Program-made: the position numbers and the translations under genes
Part shown: piece by piece, positions 37,043-45,239 of the stretch
Numbering within the stretch: position 1 is the first letter of the stretch
How the letters are laid out: each line of letters starts with the position of its first letter
Origin: Acidobacteriaceae bacterium KBS 89
Lineage (GTDB): Bacteria > Acidobacteriota > Terriglobia > Terriglobales > Acidobacteriaceae
NCBI GenBank assembly: GCA_000381605.1
Contig: KB906755.1
Location: 744,001-808,000 of the forward strand
Length of the DNA: 64,000 bases
Reading direction: 5' to 3'
The notes under the pieces: model-generated
The model's database searches: none
What the model was told of the DNA's origin: nothing
The model's input: only the letters and a program-made list of their open reading frames with translations

Positions 37043-37062
37043 TTCAATAGAGAGTATATTTC
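37043..37062 (+). promoter_or_regulatory. Shared 20-base element between divergent lutA and rhaT
   Basis: TTCAATAGAGAGTATATTTC, identical (as reverse complement on the plus strand) to the element before rhaI. Toward rhaT it contains TATATT. Toward lutA it contains TATACT (37058-37053), with CTGACA (37082-37077) 18 bp upstream, a good sigma-70 promoter. The element is therefore placed to act on both divergent transcripts. Confidence 0.72.
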
Positions 37063-37135
37063 CCCAACGCAACTCGTGTCAGGTACGATAGTACCGCTAC
37101 GAAAGAACCATTATCCTTCAACAGAACGAGGCCTC

Positions 37136-38326
37136 GTGGGACCGAATCCTTTTCTCGGCGTCATCTTTCACTGGATTGGAGGTTTTGCCTCCGCCACCAA
37201 CTTCATCCCCTTCCGCGGCATCAAGCGCTGGTCGTGGGAGATCTACTGGCTCATCCAGGGTTTCGCCGCATGGATCGTCGCACCGACCGTCCTCGGCTCC
37301 ATCTTCGTCCCAAATCTCTTCGGCATCATCCACCAGATCTACCTCACTGACCCCAAAAGTGTCATGCTCGCCTTCCTCTTCGGAGTTCTCTGGGGAGTCG
37401 GCGGCATCACCTTCGGTCTCGCTATTCGCTACCTCGGCATCGCGCTCGGTTACGCAATCGCGCTCGGCCTCTGCGCTGCGTTCGGGACCATCGTTCCGCC
37501 GATCGCCCACCACCAGTTCGGGGCGATCCTCCATCAGACCGCCGGCCAGATCATCCTGCTTGGCGTCCTGGTCTGCGTCATCGGCGTAGCCATCAACGGA
37601 GCTGCCGGCGTGTCGAAGGAGCGCGAGATCACGCCCGAAGAAAAGGCCGAGGCCGGCGAAACCGACTACAACTTCGGCAAAGGCATCGCCATCGCTATCC
37701 TCGCTGGATTCATGAGCTCTTTCTTCGCCTTCGGTCTCGATGCAGGAAAGCCCATCGGCGACCTCGCTAAGACCCAGCTTCTTGCCGCCGGCAGAATGGA
37801 CCTCTGGCAAAACCTTCCAGTCCTCGTCGTCGTTCTCTGGGGAGGCTTCGTCACCAACTTCATCTGGTCATCCATTCTCATCTTCCAGAACGGCTCCGTC
37901 CGCCAGTTCTTCGGCGAACCCGGCTCCAACCCGATGCGCGCCACGCACGCCTCCGGCGATACCCTCGTCGACTTTGACCCGCTTGATCCCTCCACCTACG
38001 ACCGCCTCGCCCCCAAGACCCTTGTCGCCAACTACATCTTCGCCGCCATGGCCGGCGTTATCTGGTACTTCCAGTTCTTCTTCTACTCCATGGGCCAGAC
38101 CAAGATGGGCAAGTACGACTTCTCTAGTTGGACCCTCCACATGGCCAGCATCATCATCTTCGCTACTCTATGGGGACTCTTCTTAAAAGAGTGGCGAGGC
38201 ACCAGCCGCCGCACAAAAATACTGGTTGCCGCTGGCCTCTTCCTTCTGGTCAGCTCAACCGTCGTCGTCGGCTACGGCAATTACCTCAAAGCCAGCGAAA
38301 CTCCCATAACTACCGTCGCGGAATAA
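37136..38326 (+). CDS. rhaT: L-rhamnose/proton symporter
   Basis: 396 residues from the GTG at 37136 (GAGG four bases upstream); a frame extension to a GTG at 37076 adds 20 residues that do not look like a membrane protein start. About ten membrane helices. RhaT hallmarks: 'NPFLGVIFHWIGGFASATNFIPFRGIKRWSWEIYWL', 'LFGVLWGVGGITFGLAIRYLGIALGYAIALG', 'WGGFVTNFIWSS' and 'WYFQFFFYSMGQTKMG'. It imports L-rhamnose with protons across the inner membrane. It is divergent from lutABC and shares their intergenic promoter region. Confidence 0.95.
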   Translation: MGPNPFLGVIFHWIGGFASATNFIPFRGIKRWSWEIYWLIQGFAAWIVAPTVLGSIFVPNLFGIIHQIYLTDPKSVMLAFLFGVLWGVGGITFGLAIRYLGIALGYAIALGLCAAFGTIVPPIAHHQFGAILHQTAGQIILLGVLVCVIGVAINGAAGVSKEREITPEEKAEAGETDYNFGKGIAIAILAGFMSSFFAFGLDAGKPIGDLAKTQLLAAGRMDLWQNLPVLVVVLWGGFVTNFIWSSILIFQNGSVRQFFGEPGSNPMRATHASGDTLVDFDPLDPSTYDRLAPKTLVANYIFAAMAGVIWYFQFFFYSMGQTKMGKYDFSSWTLHMASIIIFATLWGLFLKEWRGTSRRTKILVAAGLFLLVSSTVVVGYGNYLKASETPITTVAE

Positions 38327-38346
38327 CGCCTCGATCAATCCCCTAT

Positions 38347-38826
38347 TTACGGTCCGGCTGTCTCATGAATCGGCGGCCCCAGGAATTCCACGCCCCACGG
38401 CGCGCCAAACGTGTTGAGTGTCGGCATGTCTGGACATCCAGCTGCCAATAACTTTCCTAGTTCGCCGAAAAATGCAGCTGCATCCATCGCAGGCAGCATC
38501 AGCACAAGCTGTCTCGATGGTCGTTCGCTAACATTGGTGAATGTATGAGCCGCCCCACCCGGAACGCTCACCAGATCTCCAGCCGACACATAGAACCTCC
38601 GGCCATCAACTTCATAAAGATATCTCCCCTCAAGAACACGGAAGACTTCCGTCTCGCGATGGCGGTGCAGTGGAGGTCCAAAGCCCCCCGCATTTACCGT
38701 CTCCATCACCGTCAGCGCGCCCCCGGACGCATCATGCGGCAGCCGCACCGTAAGCTCAAGCCCCAGATTTGGAATGTCCAGCTTCGAATCACTCCCGCCA
38801 ATTGACTCCAGGAATTCAAATGCCAT
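38347..38826 (-). CDS. Cupin-domain protein
   Basis: 159 residues from the ATG at 38826 (GGAG seven bases upstream), preferred over the frame opening at 38901. A single cupin barrel with 'PPLHRHRETEVFRVLEGRYLYEVDG' (metal ligands His, His, Glu) and 'VSVPGGAAHTFTNVSERPSRQLVLMLPA' (second-motif His). Similar proteins are often annotated as quercetinase-like or sugar-binding cupins. It converges on rhaT with a 20 bp gap. Substrate unknown. Confidence 0.85.
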   Translation of the reverse strand: MAFEFLESIGGSDSKLDIPNLGLELTVRLPHDASGGALTVMETVNAGGFGPPLHRHRETEVFRVLEGRYLYEVDGRRFYVSAGDLVSVPGGAAHTFTNVSERPSRQLVLMLPAMDAAAFFGELGKLLAAGCPDMPTLNTFGAPWGVEFLGPPIHETAGP

Positions 38827-38860
38827 TGAAATACTCCGCTCAACCTTCGATCCGAAATAC

Positions 38861-39196
38861 CTATTTATCCGTGTCCTCAAACGCAAATTTACCAAGCGCA
38901 AAAGGACGCGACACAGCCGGCTTGCTGTCCATAGGATAGGACGGATACGGATCTAGCGATCCCGTCGGGAATCCCCAGATCTTTCCATTGCGCAGATCCA
39001 CCACGACCTTTCCATAAACCTGGCCGTTTCCATCCGGCGCACGCAGCATCTGCACTCCAGGTTCGATATAGAACGGATGTGCCGACGTGGACTGAGCCTG
39101 TGCAGGAGCAGGATCGAAGTAAGGTCTCGCAGCAATCGCAATCAACGCAACAGCAATAAGCAGCAGCAGAAAATTTGTTACCGCACTATTTCGCAT
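38861..39196 (-). CDS. Small exported or membrane-anchored hypothetical protein
   Basis: 111 residues. A hydrophobic N-terminal helix 'NFLLLLIAVALIAIAARPYF' acts as signal or anchor and the rest is a small soluble domain with 'YIEPGVQMLRAPDGNGQVYGKVVVDLRNGKIWGFPTG'. The ATG has GGGGGA upstream. The gene lies just upstream of the cupin gene; its end (38861) precedes the cupin start by 34 bp, so they may be co-transcribed. No function assigned. Confidence 0.75.
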   Translation of the reverse strand: MRNSAVTNFLLLLIAVALIAIAARPYFDPAPAQAQSTSAHPFYIEPGVQMLRAPDGNGQVYGKVVVDLRNGKIWGFPTGSLDPYPSYPMDSKPAVSRPFALGKFAFEDTDK

Positions 39197-39417
39197 GGGT
39201 CCCCCTGATGAAGCTTCGAAGTAGCAATCAAACCTTCGACAGATCTGAAATCAAATTCAACTTCTCAAACGCTAAATCAATCTCGACGGCCACGCCGTCA
39301 ACAGCCAACGACCGTTCATTCCCATTTTGGACTCGGTCATAAAAGAAATGGTGCAAACTCGGTCAAACTAATTCGTTCAAAACTAAACTCAGAACACTCA
39401 CAGCCGAGAAGGTAACT

Positions 39418-39618
39418 ATGTTCTCCGACGGAAAAACCTGCCCTGACTGCCACACCGAATCACTGCACCACTCGCACCGCCCGTTCAGAGATTGGTTCTT
39501 CGGTATCCTCCGCCTACGTTCGGTCCGCTGCATCTGCTGCTATCAGCGCTTCCTTGCTCCCCGAGCCTCCTATCGACCTGCCTATCAGCCCCACAAAAGC
39601 CGACATCGTCTAAACTAG
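39418..39618 (+). CDS. Small zinc-ribbon protein
   Basis: 66 residues with two Cys pairs, 'CPDCHTESLHHSHRPFRDW' and 'RCICCYQRF', spaced by a hydrophobic-aromatic stretch 'FFGILRLRSV', the layout of small zinc-ribbon proteins of the 'CPxCgs...RCxxCxxRF' kind. The ATG is preceded by GAAGG. It lies 7 bp before mtnA on the same strand. Function unknown; an antisense frame covers the same bases but looks like a shadow. Confidence 0.6.
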   Translation: MFSDGKTCPDCHTESLHHSHRPFRDWFFGILRLRSVRCICCYQRFLAPRASYRPAYQPHKSRHRLN

Positions 39619-39625
39619 TTAAGAC

Positions 39626-40693
39626 ATGATTCCGACCCTCGAATGGCTTCCCACCGGCGTTAACTTCCTCGATCAGACCAAACTCCCCCTCGAAGAGACT
39701 TACGTCCTCGCGACCGATTACAAGCAGGTCGCTATCGTTATCCGCGACATGATCGTCCGCGGCGCTCCAGCCATCGGCGTCTCCGCCGCCATGGGCATGG
39801 CTATCGGAATCGATCGCAGCACCGCCACCACCATTCCAGCCCTCACCGAAGAAGTGGCGGTCATCGCGAAGACCCTTGCCGAAACCCGCCCGACCGCCGT
39901 TAACCTCTTCTGGGGCATCGACGAGATCCGGAATCTCTACAACACCCTCGTCGCCCAAAACGCCCCCATCCCCGAGATCAAATCCGCTGTCGTCGCCAAG
40001 GCCCGCCGCATGTACGACGAAGACATCGCCGCATGCAAACAGATGGGCGCTCACGGGGCCTCGCTCCTCCCGCAGAAAGGCACCGTCCTCACCCACTGCA
40101 ACGCCGGCGCCCTCGCCACCTGCGGATACGGCTCCGCTCTAGGCGTCATCCGCGCCGCCATCGAACGCGGCCACACGATCGACGTCTTCGCCGACGAGAC
40201 CCGTCCCTTCCTCCAAGGCGCTCGCCTCACCGCATGGGAACTGATGAAGGACAACATCCCCACCACCGTCCTCTGCGACAACATGGCCGCCGCACTCATG
40301 CGCCAGGGCCGCATCCACGCCGTCATCGTGGGAGCAGACCGCATCGCAGCCAACGGCGACGTCGCCAACAAGATCGGCACCTACGGCGTCTCCATCCTCG
40401 CGAAGGAGCACGGCATCCCCTTCTACGTCGCTGCCCCCTGGTCCACCCTCGACCTCGCCACCGCGCACGGCGACCTCATCCCCATCGAACAGCGTAACGC
40501 CCGCGAAGTCACACACTCCAATGGCAAGCAGATGACCCCGCACGGCGTAGCCATCGAAAACCCAGCCTTCGACGTCACCCCCGCAAAGTACGTCACCGCC
40601 ATCATCACAGAACGCGGCGTCCTCCGCGCGCCCTACGAACAGTCGATCCAGGACATAGCAAAGCAAGTCGAACCTGAGTTCGCAAGAACCTAA
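39626..40693 (+). CDS. mtnA: S-methyl-5-thioribose-1-phosphate isomerase
   Basis: 355 residues, MtnA/eIF2B-like fold. Family motifs: '[23 protein letters not shown]', the catalytic Cys in '[23 protein letters not shown]', '[18 protein letters not shown]', the catalytic Asp in '[11 protein letters not shown]', '[22 protein letters not shown]' and '[13 protein letters not shown]'. It converts methylthioribose-1-phosphate to methylthioribulose-1-phosphate in the methionine salvage pathway. No other salvage gene is nearby. Confidence 0.96.
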   Translation: MIPTLEWLPTGVNFLDQTKLPLEETYVLATDYKQVAIVIRDMIVRGAPAIGVSAAMGMAIGIDRSTATTIPALTEEVAVIAKTLAETRPTAVNLFWGIDEIRNLYNTLVAQNAPIPEIKSAVVAKARRMYDEDIAACKQMGAHGASLLPQKGTVLTHCNAGALATCGYGSALGVIRAAIERGHTIDVFADETRPFLQGARLTAWELMKDNIPTTVLCDNMAAALMRQGRIHAVIVGADRIAANGDVANKIGTYGVSILAKEHGIPFYVAAPWSTLDLATAHGDLIPIEQRNAREVTHSNGKQMTPHGVAIENPAFDVTPAKYVTAIITERGVLRAPYEQSIQDIAKQVEPEFART

Positions 40694-40774
40694 CGCTTCC
40701 AGCACATAAATCAAAAAAAAACGCGCTCGGGACTTGGATCTGTGTTTCACTAGGCACGTTCCAACGGAGACACC

Positions 40775-42712
40775 ATGCTGCGTTTTTTCAAGTGCCTTCT
40801 CGGCCCGGGTATCACTTCCTTCGTTTTTGTTACACTCGCCACCGCCCAATCGCAGCAGACCACCCAGAACACTCAGTCGCCCTCCCAAACCACCGTCCCA
40901 ACCCTTCGCTCCAGCGCCCAACTAGTGGTGGTAGACGTCGTCGTCACGGACAAGGACCGGAAGCCTGTCCACGGCCTCAAACAATCAGATTTCACCCTCA
41001 ATGAAGACAACGTTCCGCAGACTCTCAAGAACTTCGAGGAACACAGCGCCCTCACCCTCGCCGAAGCCATGAAATTCCCGGAGCTACCTAAACTTCCTCA
41101 CGGCGTCTTCACCAACTACACTCCCGCCTCCGTGAACGGAGCGGTCGACATCCTGCTTATTGACTCGCTGAACACGCCACTGATTGACCAACTCTACCTC
41201 CGCCAACAACTTCTCGCCTACATCAACTCCATTCCGCCGGGGAGTCGCATAGCAATCTTCGGCCTTACCAGTCACCTCTCCGTCCTGCAAGGATTTACAA
41301 GTGACCCTGCGGTATTGAAGGCCGTCGCCGCGTCCACAAGGTTTGCGCGGAACTCCCCGGTACTGAAGGATTCCACCGGCGGCAGCGGCCTTCAAAATAG
41401 TCTTAGCGACGACGCCGAAGATGCGGGACTTCAGGCTGATACTGTGGCCAATATGCGGCTATTTGACGCCGAAGTCGAATCTTTCCAGACCCAACTTCGC
41501 ATCAAATTCACCCTCGACGCAATGAGTCAGCTGGCTCGCTATCTGGCCGCCATCCCCGGCCGTAAAAATCTCATCTGGTTCTCCGGCGCCTTTCCAATCA
41601 CCATCTTCCCCGATCCCTCTATTACCATTCCATTCGCAGCTTCGGCGGTTCAAGCCGAATTTCAGGACCAGTTCCGCTATACGGTCAATCAGCTTGCCCG
41701 CGCCCAGGTCGCGGTCTATCCCATCGACCCTCGCGGTCTCTCCACCTCATCGGCCTTCGACGCCGCATCCACTCGCAACTACGCTGGCGGCAACCCCTCC
41801 CGGCTGACGCAGGACCTTAACAAATTCAGCAACGACACTGCAATGGACCACAGCACCATGAGTCAAATGGCGGAAGGTACCGGAGGTCGCGCCTTTTACA
41901 ACACCAATGACCTCACGAAGGCAGTCACCGATGCCGCAGAGGAAGGTTCGAACTTTTACAGCCTTGCCTATACCTCCACCAATCCAAATCGCAATGGAGA
42001 GTTCCGAAAGATCAAAATCCAGCTTGCCCGACAGGGACTCAACCTTACCTATCGCCGAGGCTACTACGCCGACAACCCCGACAAGGCAAATCCCTCCATC
42101 AACAAGAGTCCGTCAAAACAAGTTCCCGACTCGGCCGTCACCGCTGCAGCTCCAAGCGTCCAGCAGAGCATACGCAGCGCGATGATGCGCGGATCACCCA
42201 CTCCCTCCGAAATTCTCATCAAAGTCGGTGTCTTTCCTACTGGACCCGTCACCCACACCCAGGACCAGCCTGCACCCGGCAATATACCCAATGAAAAGAC
42301 CCACGGCCCGTATCGTAGCTACAGCGTTAGCTACGCTATAAGTCCCAACGACATCACTCTCCGCAAACCCGATGGCAAGATTCACGCCAACTTCGAACTC
42401 GTCATCTTCGTCTACAAACCTGATGGCACCCTCGTCAATCGCCTCAGCACGCCACTCCACATCGCCTCCACCATGGACCAGATCGTAAAAAGCGTGGCAC
42501 AGGGAATCCACTACTCTCAGGAGGTCAGTGCTCCCGCGAAAGGAGAATATTTCCTTCGTATAGCGGTCCACGACTTGGAACGGGATCGCTTCGGCGCCGT
42601 TGAAGTAGCCACCTCCGAAGTAAATAACCTGACGCTCCTTACAGCGACGCCCACACCTTCCTCTCCGGCTATGACACCGGCAAATGCGCCCTCGACCCCT
42701 GCTCCAAAATAA
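40775..42712 (+). CDS. Exported VWFA-related protein of acidobacterial type
   Basis: 645 residues with a signal peptide ending near 'LATAQS'. A short N-terminal domain ('SSAQLVVVDVVVTDKDRKPVHGLKQSDFTLNEDN') precedes a von Willebrand A-like domain with a degenerate MIDAS ('DILLIDSLNTP') and 'GRKNLIWFSGAFPI', then a C-terminal domain rich in Ala/Pro/Thr. This two-part architecture defines the acidobacterial VWFA-related family. Likely a periplasmic protein-protein interaction module. It stands alone between mtnA and a small membrane protein. Confidence 0.9.
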   Translation: MLRFFKCLLGPGITSFVFVTLATAQSQQTTQNTQSPSQTTVPTLRSSAQLVVVDVVVTDKDRKPVHGLKQSDFTLNEDNVPQTLKNFEEHSALTLAEAMKFPELPKLPHGVFTNYTPASVNGAVDILLIDSLNTPLIDQLYLRQQLLAYINSIPPGSRIAIFGLTSHLSVLQGFTSDPAVLKAVAASTRFARNSPVLKDSTGGSGLQNSLSDDAEDAGLQADTVANMRLFDAEVESFQTQLRIKFTLDAMSQLARYLAAIPGRKNLIWFSGAFPITIFPDPSITIPFAASAVQAEFQDQFRYTVNQLARAQVAVYPIDPRGLSTSSAFDAASTRNYAGGNPSRLTQDLNKFSNDTAMDHSTMSQMAEGTGGRAFYNTNDLTKAVTDAAEEGSNFYSLAYTSTNPNRNGEFRKIKIQLARQGLNLTYRRGYYADNPDKANPSINKSPSKQVPDSAVTAAAPSVQQSIRSAMMRGSPTPSEILIKVGVFPTGPVTHTQDQPAPGNIPNEKTHGPYRSYSVSYAISPNDITLRKPDGKIHANFELVIFVYKPDGTLVNRLSTPLHIASTMDQIVKSVAQGIHYSQEVSAPAKGEYFLRIAVHDLERDRFGAVEVATSEVNNLTLLTATPTPSSPAMTPANAPSTPAPK

Positions 42713-42753
42713 TCAACCGAGCATAGAATGGGTTTGAAGTCGATTAGGATCGC

Positions 42754-43059
42754 GTGTCCCTCAGCTTTCTCAACCCGCGCAAGCGATCCCTCCCCCGCGG
42801 CATTTTGCTGGTTCTCCTTGGCCTCGGAGTTGCGGTCCGGATCTCCGGATTCCCCACCATCCGCACGAACCCATGGCTCGTCCTTCCCACCCTGGCCGCC
42901 ATGTTCGGCACTGCGGACACAGTCCGCTGCATGCAGCGGCGATGGAGCCTCTACCACGGGGGCGTCCTCCTCTTGATCTACATGGACCTCATGGCCCTCT
43001 GCATGATTCTCTTCCTCCTCCTCTACCCCTACGCTCACTGGATCGTCTCCTCGCAGTGA
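42754..43059 (+). CDS. Small membrane protein, hypothetical
   Basis: 101 residues from a GTG at 42754 (AGGA upstream). Three hydrophobic stretches: 'GILLVLLGLGVAVRISGF', 'WLVLPTLAAMFGTADTV' and 'GGVLLLIYMDLMALCMILFLLLY'. The basic N-terminus 'NPRKRSLPRG' suggests an inside orientation. No recognised family. It is preferred over an acidic antisense frame of similar extent because it has plausible membrane topology. Confidence 0.62.
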   Translation: MSLSFLNPRKRSLPRGILLVLLGLGVAVRISGFPTIRTNPWLVLPTLAAMFGTADTVRCMQRRWSLYHGGVLLLIYMDLMALCMILFLLLYPYAHWIVSSQ

Positions 43060-43125
43060 ATCCCGCACTCGCCTCGAAAGAAACACACTAAAATCACCTC
43101 ATCCGCCTGGAGACACACGACGAAC

Positions 43126-44697
43126 ATGCGCATGCCCTGCTCCATCTACGCCACACTCGCCCTCATCACCCTACTGCCCCTCTACACCGCTGCGGAATCC
43201 GCGAAAAAGCCCGACGCCGCAACAGCAGCATGGTGGGCTCAAACTACCGCGCTTTCCAACGACTCCATGGAAGGTCGTGACACCGGCACCGAAGCCTACG
43301 AGCGAGCCGCAAAGTACGTTGCGGCACAGTTCACCGCCGCGGGGCTCAAGCCCGCTGGCGACAACGGCACCTTCTTCCAGCGCGTCCCAATGCACGAAAT
43401 CGCCCTCGTCGATGACAAGTCTTCCGTCACAGTCTTGAACACCGCAGGCAACGCGGTCACCCTTAGCTTCCCCACAGACGTCACCACCGTCCCTCGCGAA
43501 GGGCCGTACCTCATCGAAGCACCCATGATCTTCCTCAGCTATGGCATGCCTCCCGCAGACCTGGACCTCAAGGGAAAGATCGCAGTCTTCTTCAACAACA
43601 CCCCAGCCGATCTTGCACCCACCGACCGCGAAACCTTCACGAGTCGCCGTCTTCGCGCGCTCGCTCAAGCGGGCGTTGCCGCGATCCTCTCCATCGACAA
43701 CCCAGCCGCCATCGAACCCTTCCACTGGCCCGCCGCCTACGCTCGCAGCGTAACCATCGCGGGAACACCTGCGCCCAACACTAAGTCGCCCGTCCTGGTA
43801 CGTGTCAATCCTGCTTCGCTCGACGCTCTCTTCAATGCGTCCGGCCACAGCTCCGCCGAAATACTCACAAGCGGCGGCAAAGGAACGCCGCTCGCCACCT
43901 TCCCCCTTAACCTCTCCGCCCGCATTCGCCTCGCTTCGACAAGCAAAGAAATCTCCTCCCCGAATATCCTCGCCATCCTCCCGGGCTCCGACCCCAAGTT
44001 GGCCTCCGAATACGTCGCCCTCTCCGCCCACCTCGACGGCTACGGCTACGGCACCCGTGTCCTCGGAGACAACCTCTACAACGGCACCCTTGACGACGCG
44101 GCCTACGTAGCCCTCCTCACCGAAATGGCCAAAGACTTACAGCATAAGGCCCCCGCCCGATCCCTCCTCTTCTGCATCTTCACCGGCGAAGAAAAAGGCC
44201 TCCTCGGCTCGGCATACTTCACGCAACACCTCACCGTCCCCAAAGAAAGCATCGTCGCTGATCTGAACCTCGATCAGCTCCGCCCCATCTTCCCCCTCAA
44301 CATCCTCACCATGGAAGGCCTCACCGACTCCACCCTCGGCGACACCGTCCGCACCATCTCCACACAATTCAAAATCGAGATCCGTCCCGACCTCGAACCC
44401 GAGCGCAACCTCTTCCGCCGCGCCGACAACTACAACTTCGTCCGCATCGGCGTCCCCATCGCCAGCTTCATCTTCGGATACGACAAGGGCTCTCCCGAAG
44501 AAGTCATATACCGCGACTGGTACGCTCGCCGCTACCACAAACCCCAGGACGACATCAAAACGCCCATCGACTGGGACGCCGCCGCAAAGTTTAACCGCTT
44601 CTACACCGCTCTCACCCTCGCCATCGCCAACGCCCCCAACCGTCCGCAGTGGTTGCCATCAAGCCCTTATTCACCTCATCAAAGAGCTGAGCAATAA
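43126..44697 (+). CDS. Exported M28-family metallopeptidase
   Basis: 523 residues with a signal peptide ('YATLALITLLPLYTAAES'). After 'WWAQTTALSNDSMEGRDTGTEAYERAAKYVAAQFTAAGLKPAG' comes a PA-like insert, then the M28 catalytic domain. Metal and catalytic residues: 'YVALSAHLDGYG' (His, Asp), 'NGTLDDAAYVALL' (bridging Asp), 'FTGEEKGLLGSAYF' (general-base Glu and metal Glu), 'VADLNLDQL' and a C-terminal His in 'RRYHKPQDD'. It probably removes amino acids from peptides in the periplasm. Spacing 'HLDG' instead of the usual 'HxDH' is slightly unusual. Confidence 0.88.
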   Translation: MRMPCSIYATLALITLLPLYTAAESAKKPDAATAAWWAQTTALSNDSMEGRDTGTEAYERAAKYVAAQFTAAGLKPAGDNGTFFQRVPMHEIALVDDKSSVTVLNTAGNAVTLSFPTDVTTVPREGPYLIEAPMIFLSYGMPPADLDLKGKIAVFFNNTPADLAPTDRETFTSRRLRALAQAGVAAILSIDNPAAIEPFHWPAAYARSVTIAGTPAPNTKSPVLVRVNPASLDALFNASGHSSAEILTSGGKGTPLATFPLNLSARIRLASTSKEISSPNILAILPGSDPKLASEYVALSAHLDGYGYGTRVLGDNLYNGTLDDAAYVALLTEMAKDLQHKAPARSLLFCIFTGEEKGLLGSAYFTQHLTVPKESIVADLNLDQLRPIFPLNILTMEGLTDSTLGDTVRTISTQFKIEIRPDLEPERNLFRRADNYNFVRIGVPIASFIFGYDKGSPEEVIYRDWYARRYHKPQDDIKTPIDWDAAAKFNRFYTALTLAIANAPNRPQWLPSSPYSPHQRAEQ

Positions 44698-44785
44698 TTC
44701 AATCCCGCCGCGATATACTCCCCCCAACCGGAACGCGCAGTACTCAAACGGTTCTACGCATCATCAACCTTAGGAGGGCTCACTC

Positions 44786-45187
44786 ATGTTTAAGGGATTC
44801 CGCGATTTCATTCTGCGTGGCAACGTAATGGATCTCGCCGTCGCCGTCATCATCGGAGCGGCTTTTACCGGAATCGTCACCGCGCTGACTGAAAAGATCA
44901 TCAACCCATTGCTTGGAGCGGTCATCGGCAAGCCCAACTTCGGCTATCTCATCGGCCATATCAACGGTGGCGAGATCCGCTACGGCGACTTCTTCACTGC
45001 TATCGTGAACTTCCTTCTCATCGCCGCCGTCGTCTACTTCTTCCTCGTCCTGCCGACCCAGTATCTCCTCAAAAAGTTCCACCCCACCCCAGCGCCGGTG
45101 GTCACAAAAGCCTGCCCCCAGTGTTTGAGCGACATTCCAGTCGAAGCGAAACGCTGTAAGTTTTGCACCCAGCCCGTCACCGTATAA
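44786..45187 (+). CDS. mscL: Large-conductance mechanosensitive channel with a C-terminal zinc-ribbon-like tail
   Basis: 133 residues. The MscL core is clear: 'FKGFRDFILRGNVMDLAVAVIIGAAFTGIVTALTEKIINPLLG' (TM1, pore) and 'GDFFTAIVNFLLIAAVVYFFLV' (TM2). Instead of the charged helical bundle the tail is 'ACPQCLSDIPVEAKRCKFCTQPV', two CxxC pairs that could bind zinc. It opens under hypo-osmotic shock. A GGAGG-containing leader precedes the ATG and a TATACT-like -10 lies near 44712. Confidence 0.95.
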   Translation: MFKGFRDFILRGNVMDLAVAVIIGAAFTGIVTALTEKIINPLLGAVIGKPNFGYLIGHINGGEIRYGDFFTAIVNFLLIAAVVYFFLVLPTQYLLKKFHPTPAPVVTKACPQCLSDIPVEAKRCKFCTQPVTV

Positions 45188-45206
45188 GCCATCTATCGTT
45201 GTTCAT

Positions 45207-45236
45207 CGCCGCCCGGTGACTCTCGCGCCGGGCGCG
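45207..45236. terminator. Hairpin between convergent mscL and the PLP-enzyme gene
   Basis: CGC-c-GCCCGG ... CCGGGC-GCG gives a 9-bp stem with one bulged base around an 11-base loop. It is placed between two converging genes, as expected of a bidirectional terminator, although a T-run is missing. Confidence 0.5.
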
Positions 45237-45239
45237 GTG

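Noticed and set aside
42517..43086. 189-codon acidic minus-strand frame over the small membrane protein
   Set aside because: Composition typical of an antisense shadow; the plus-strand frame has coherent membrane topology.
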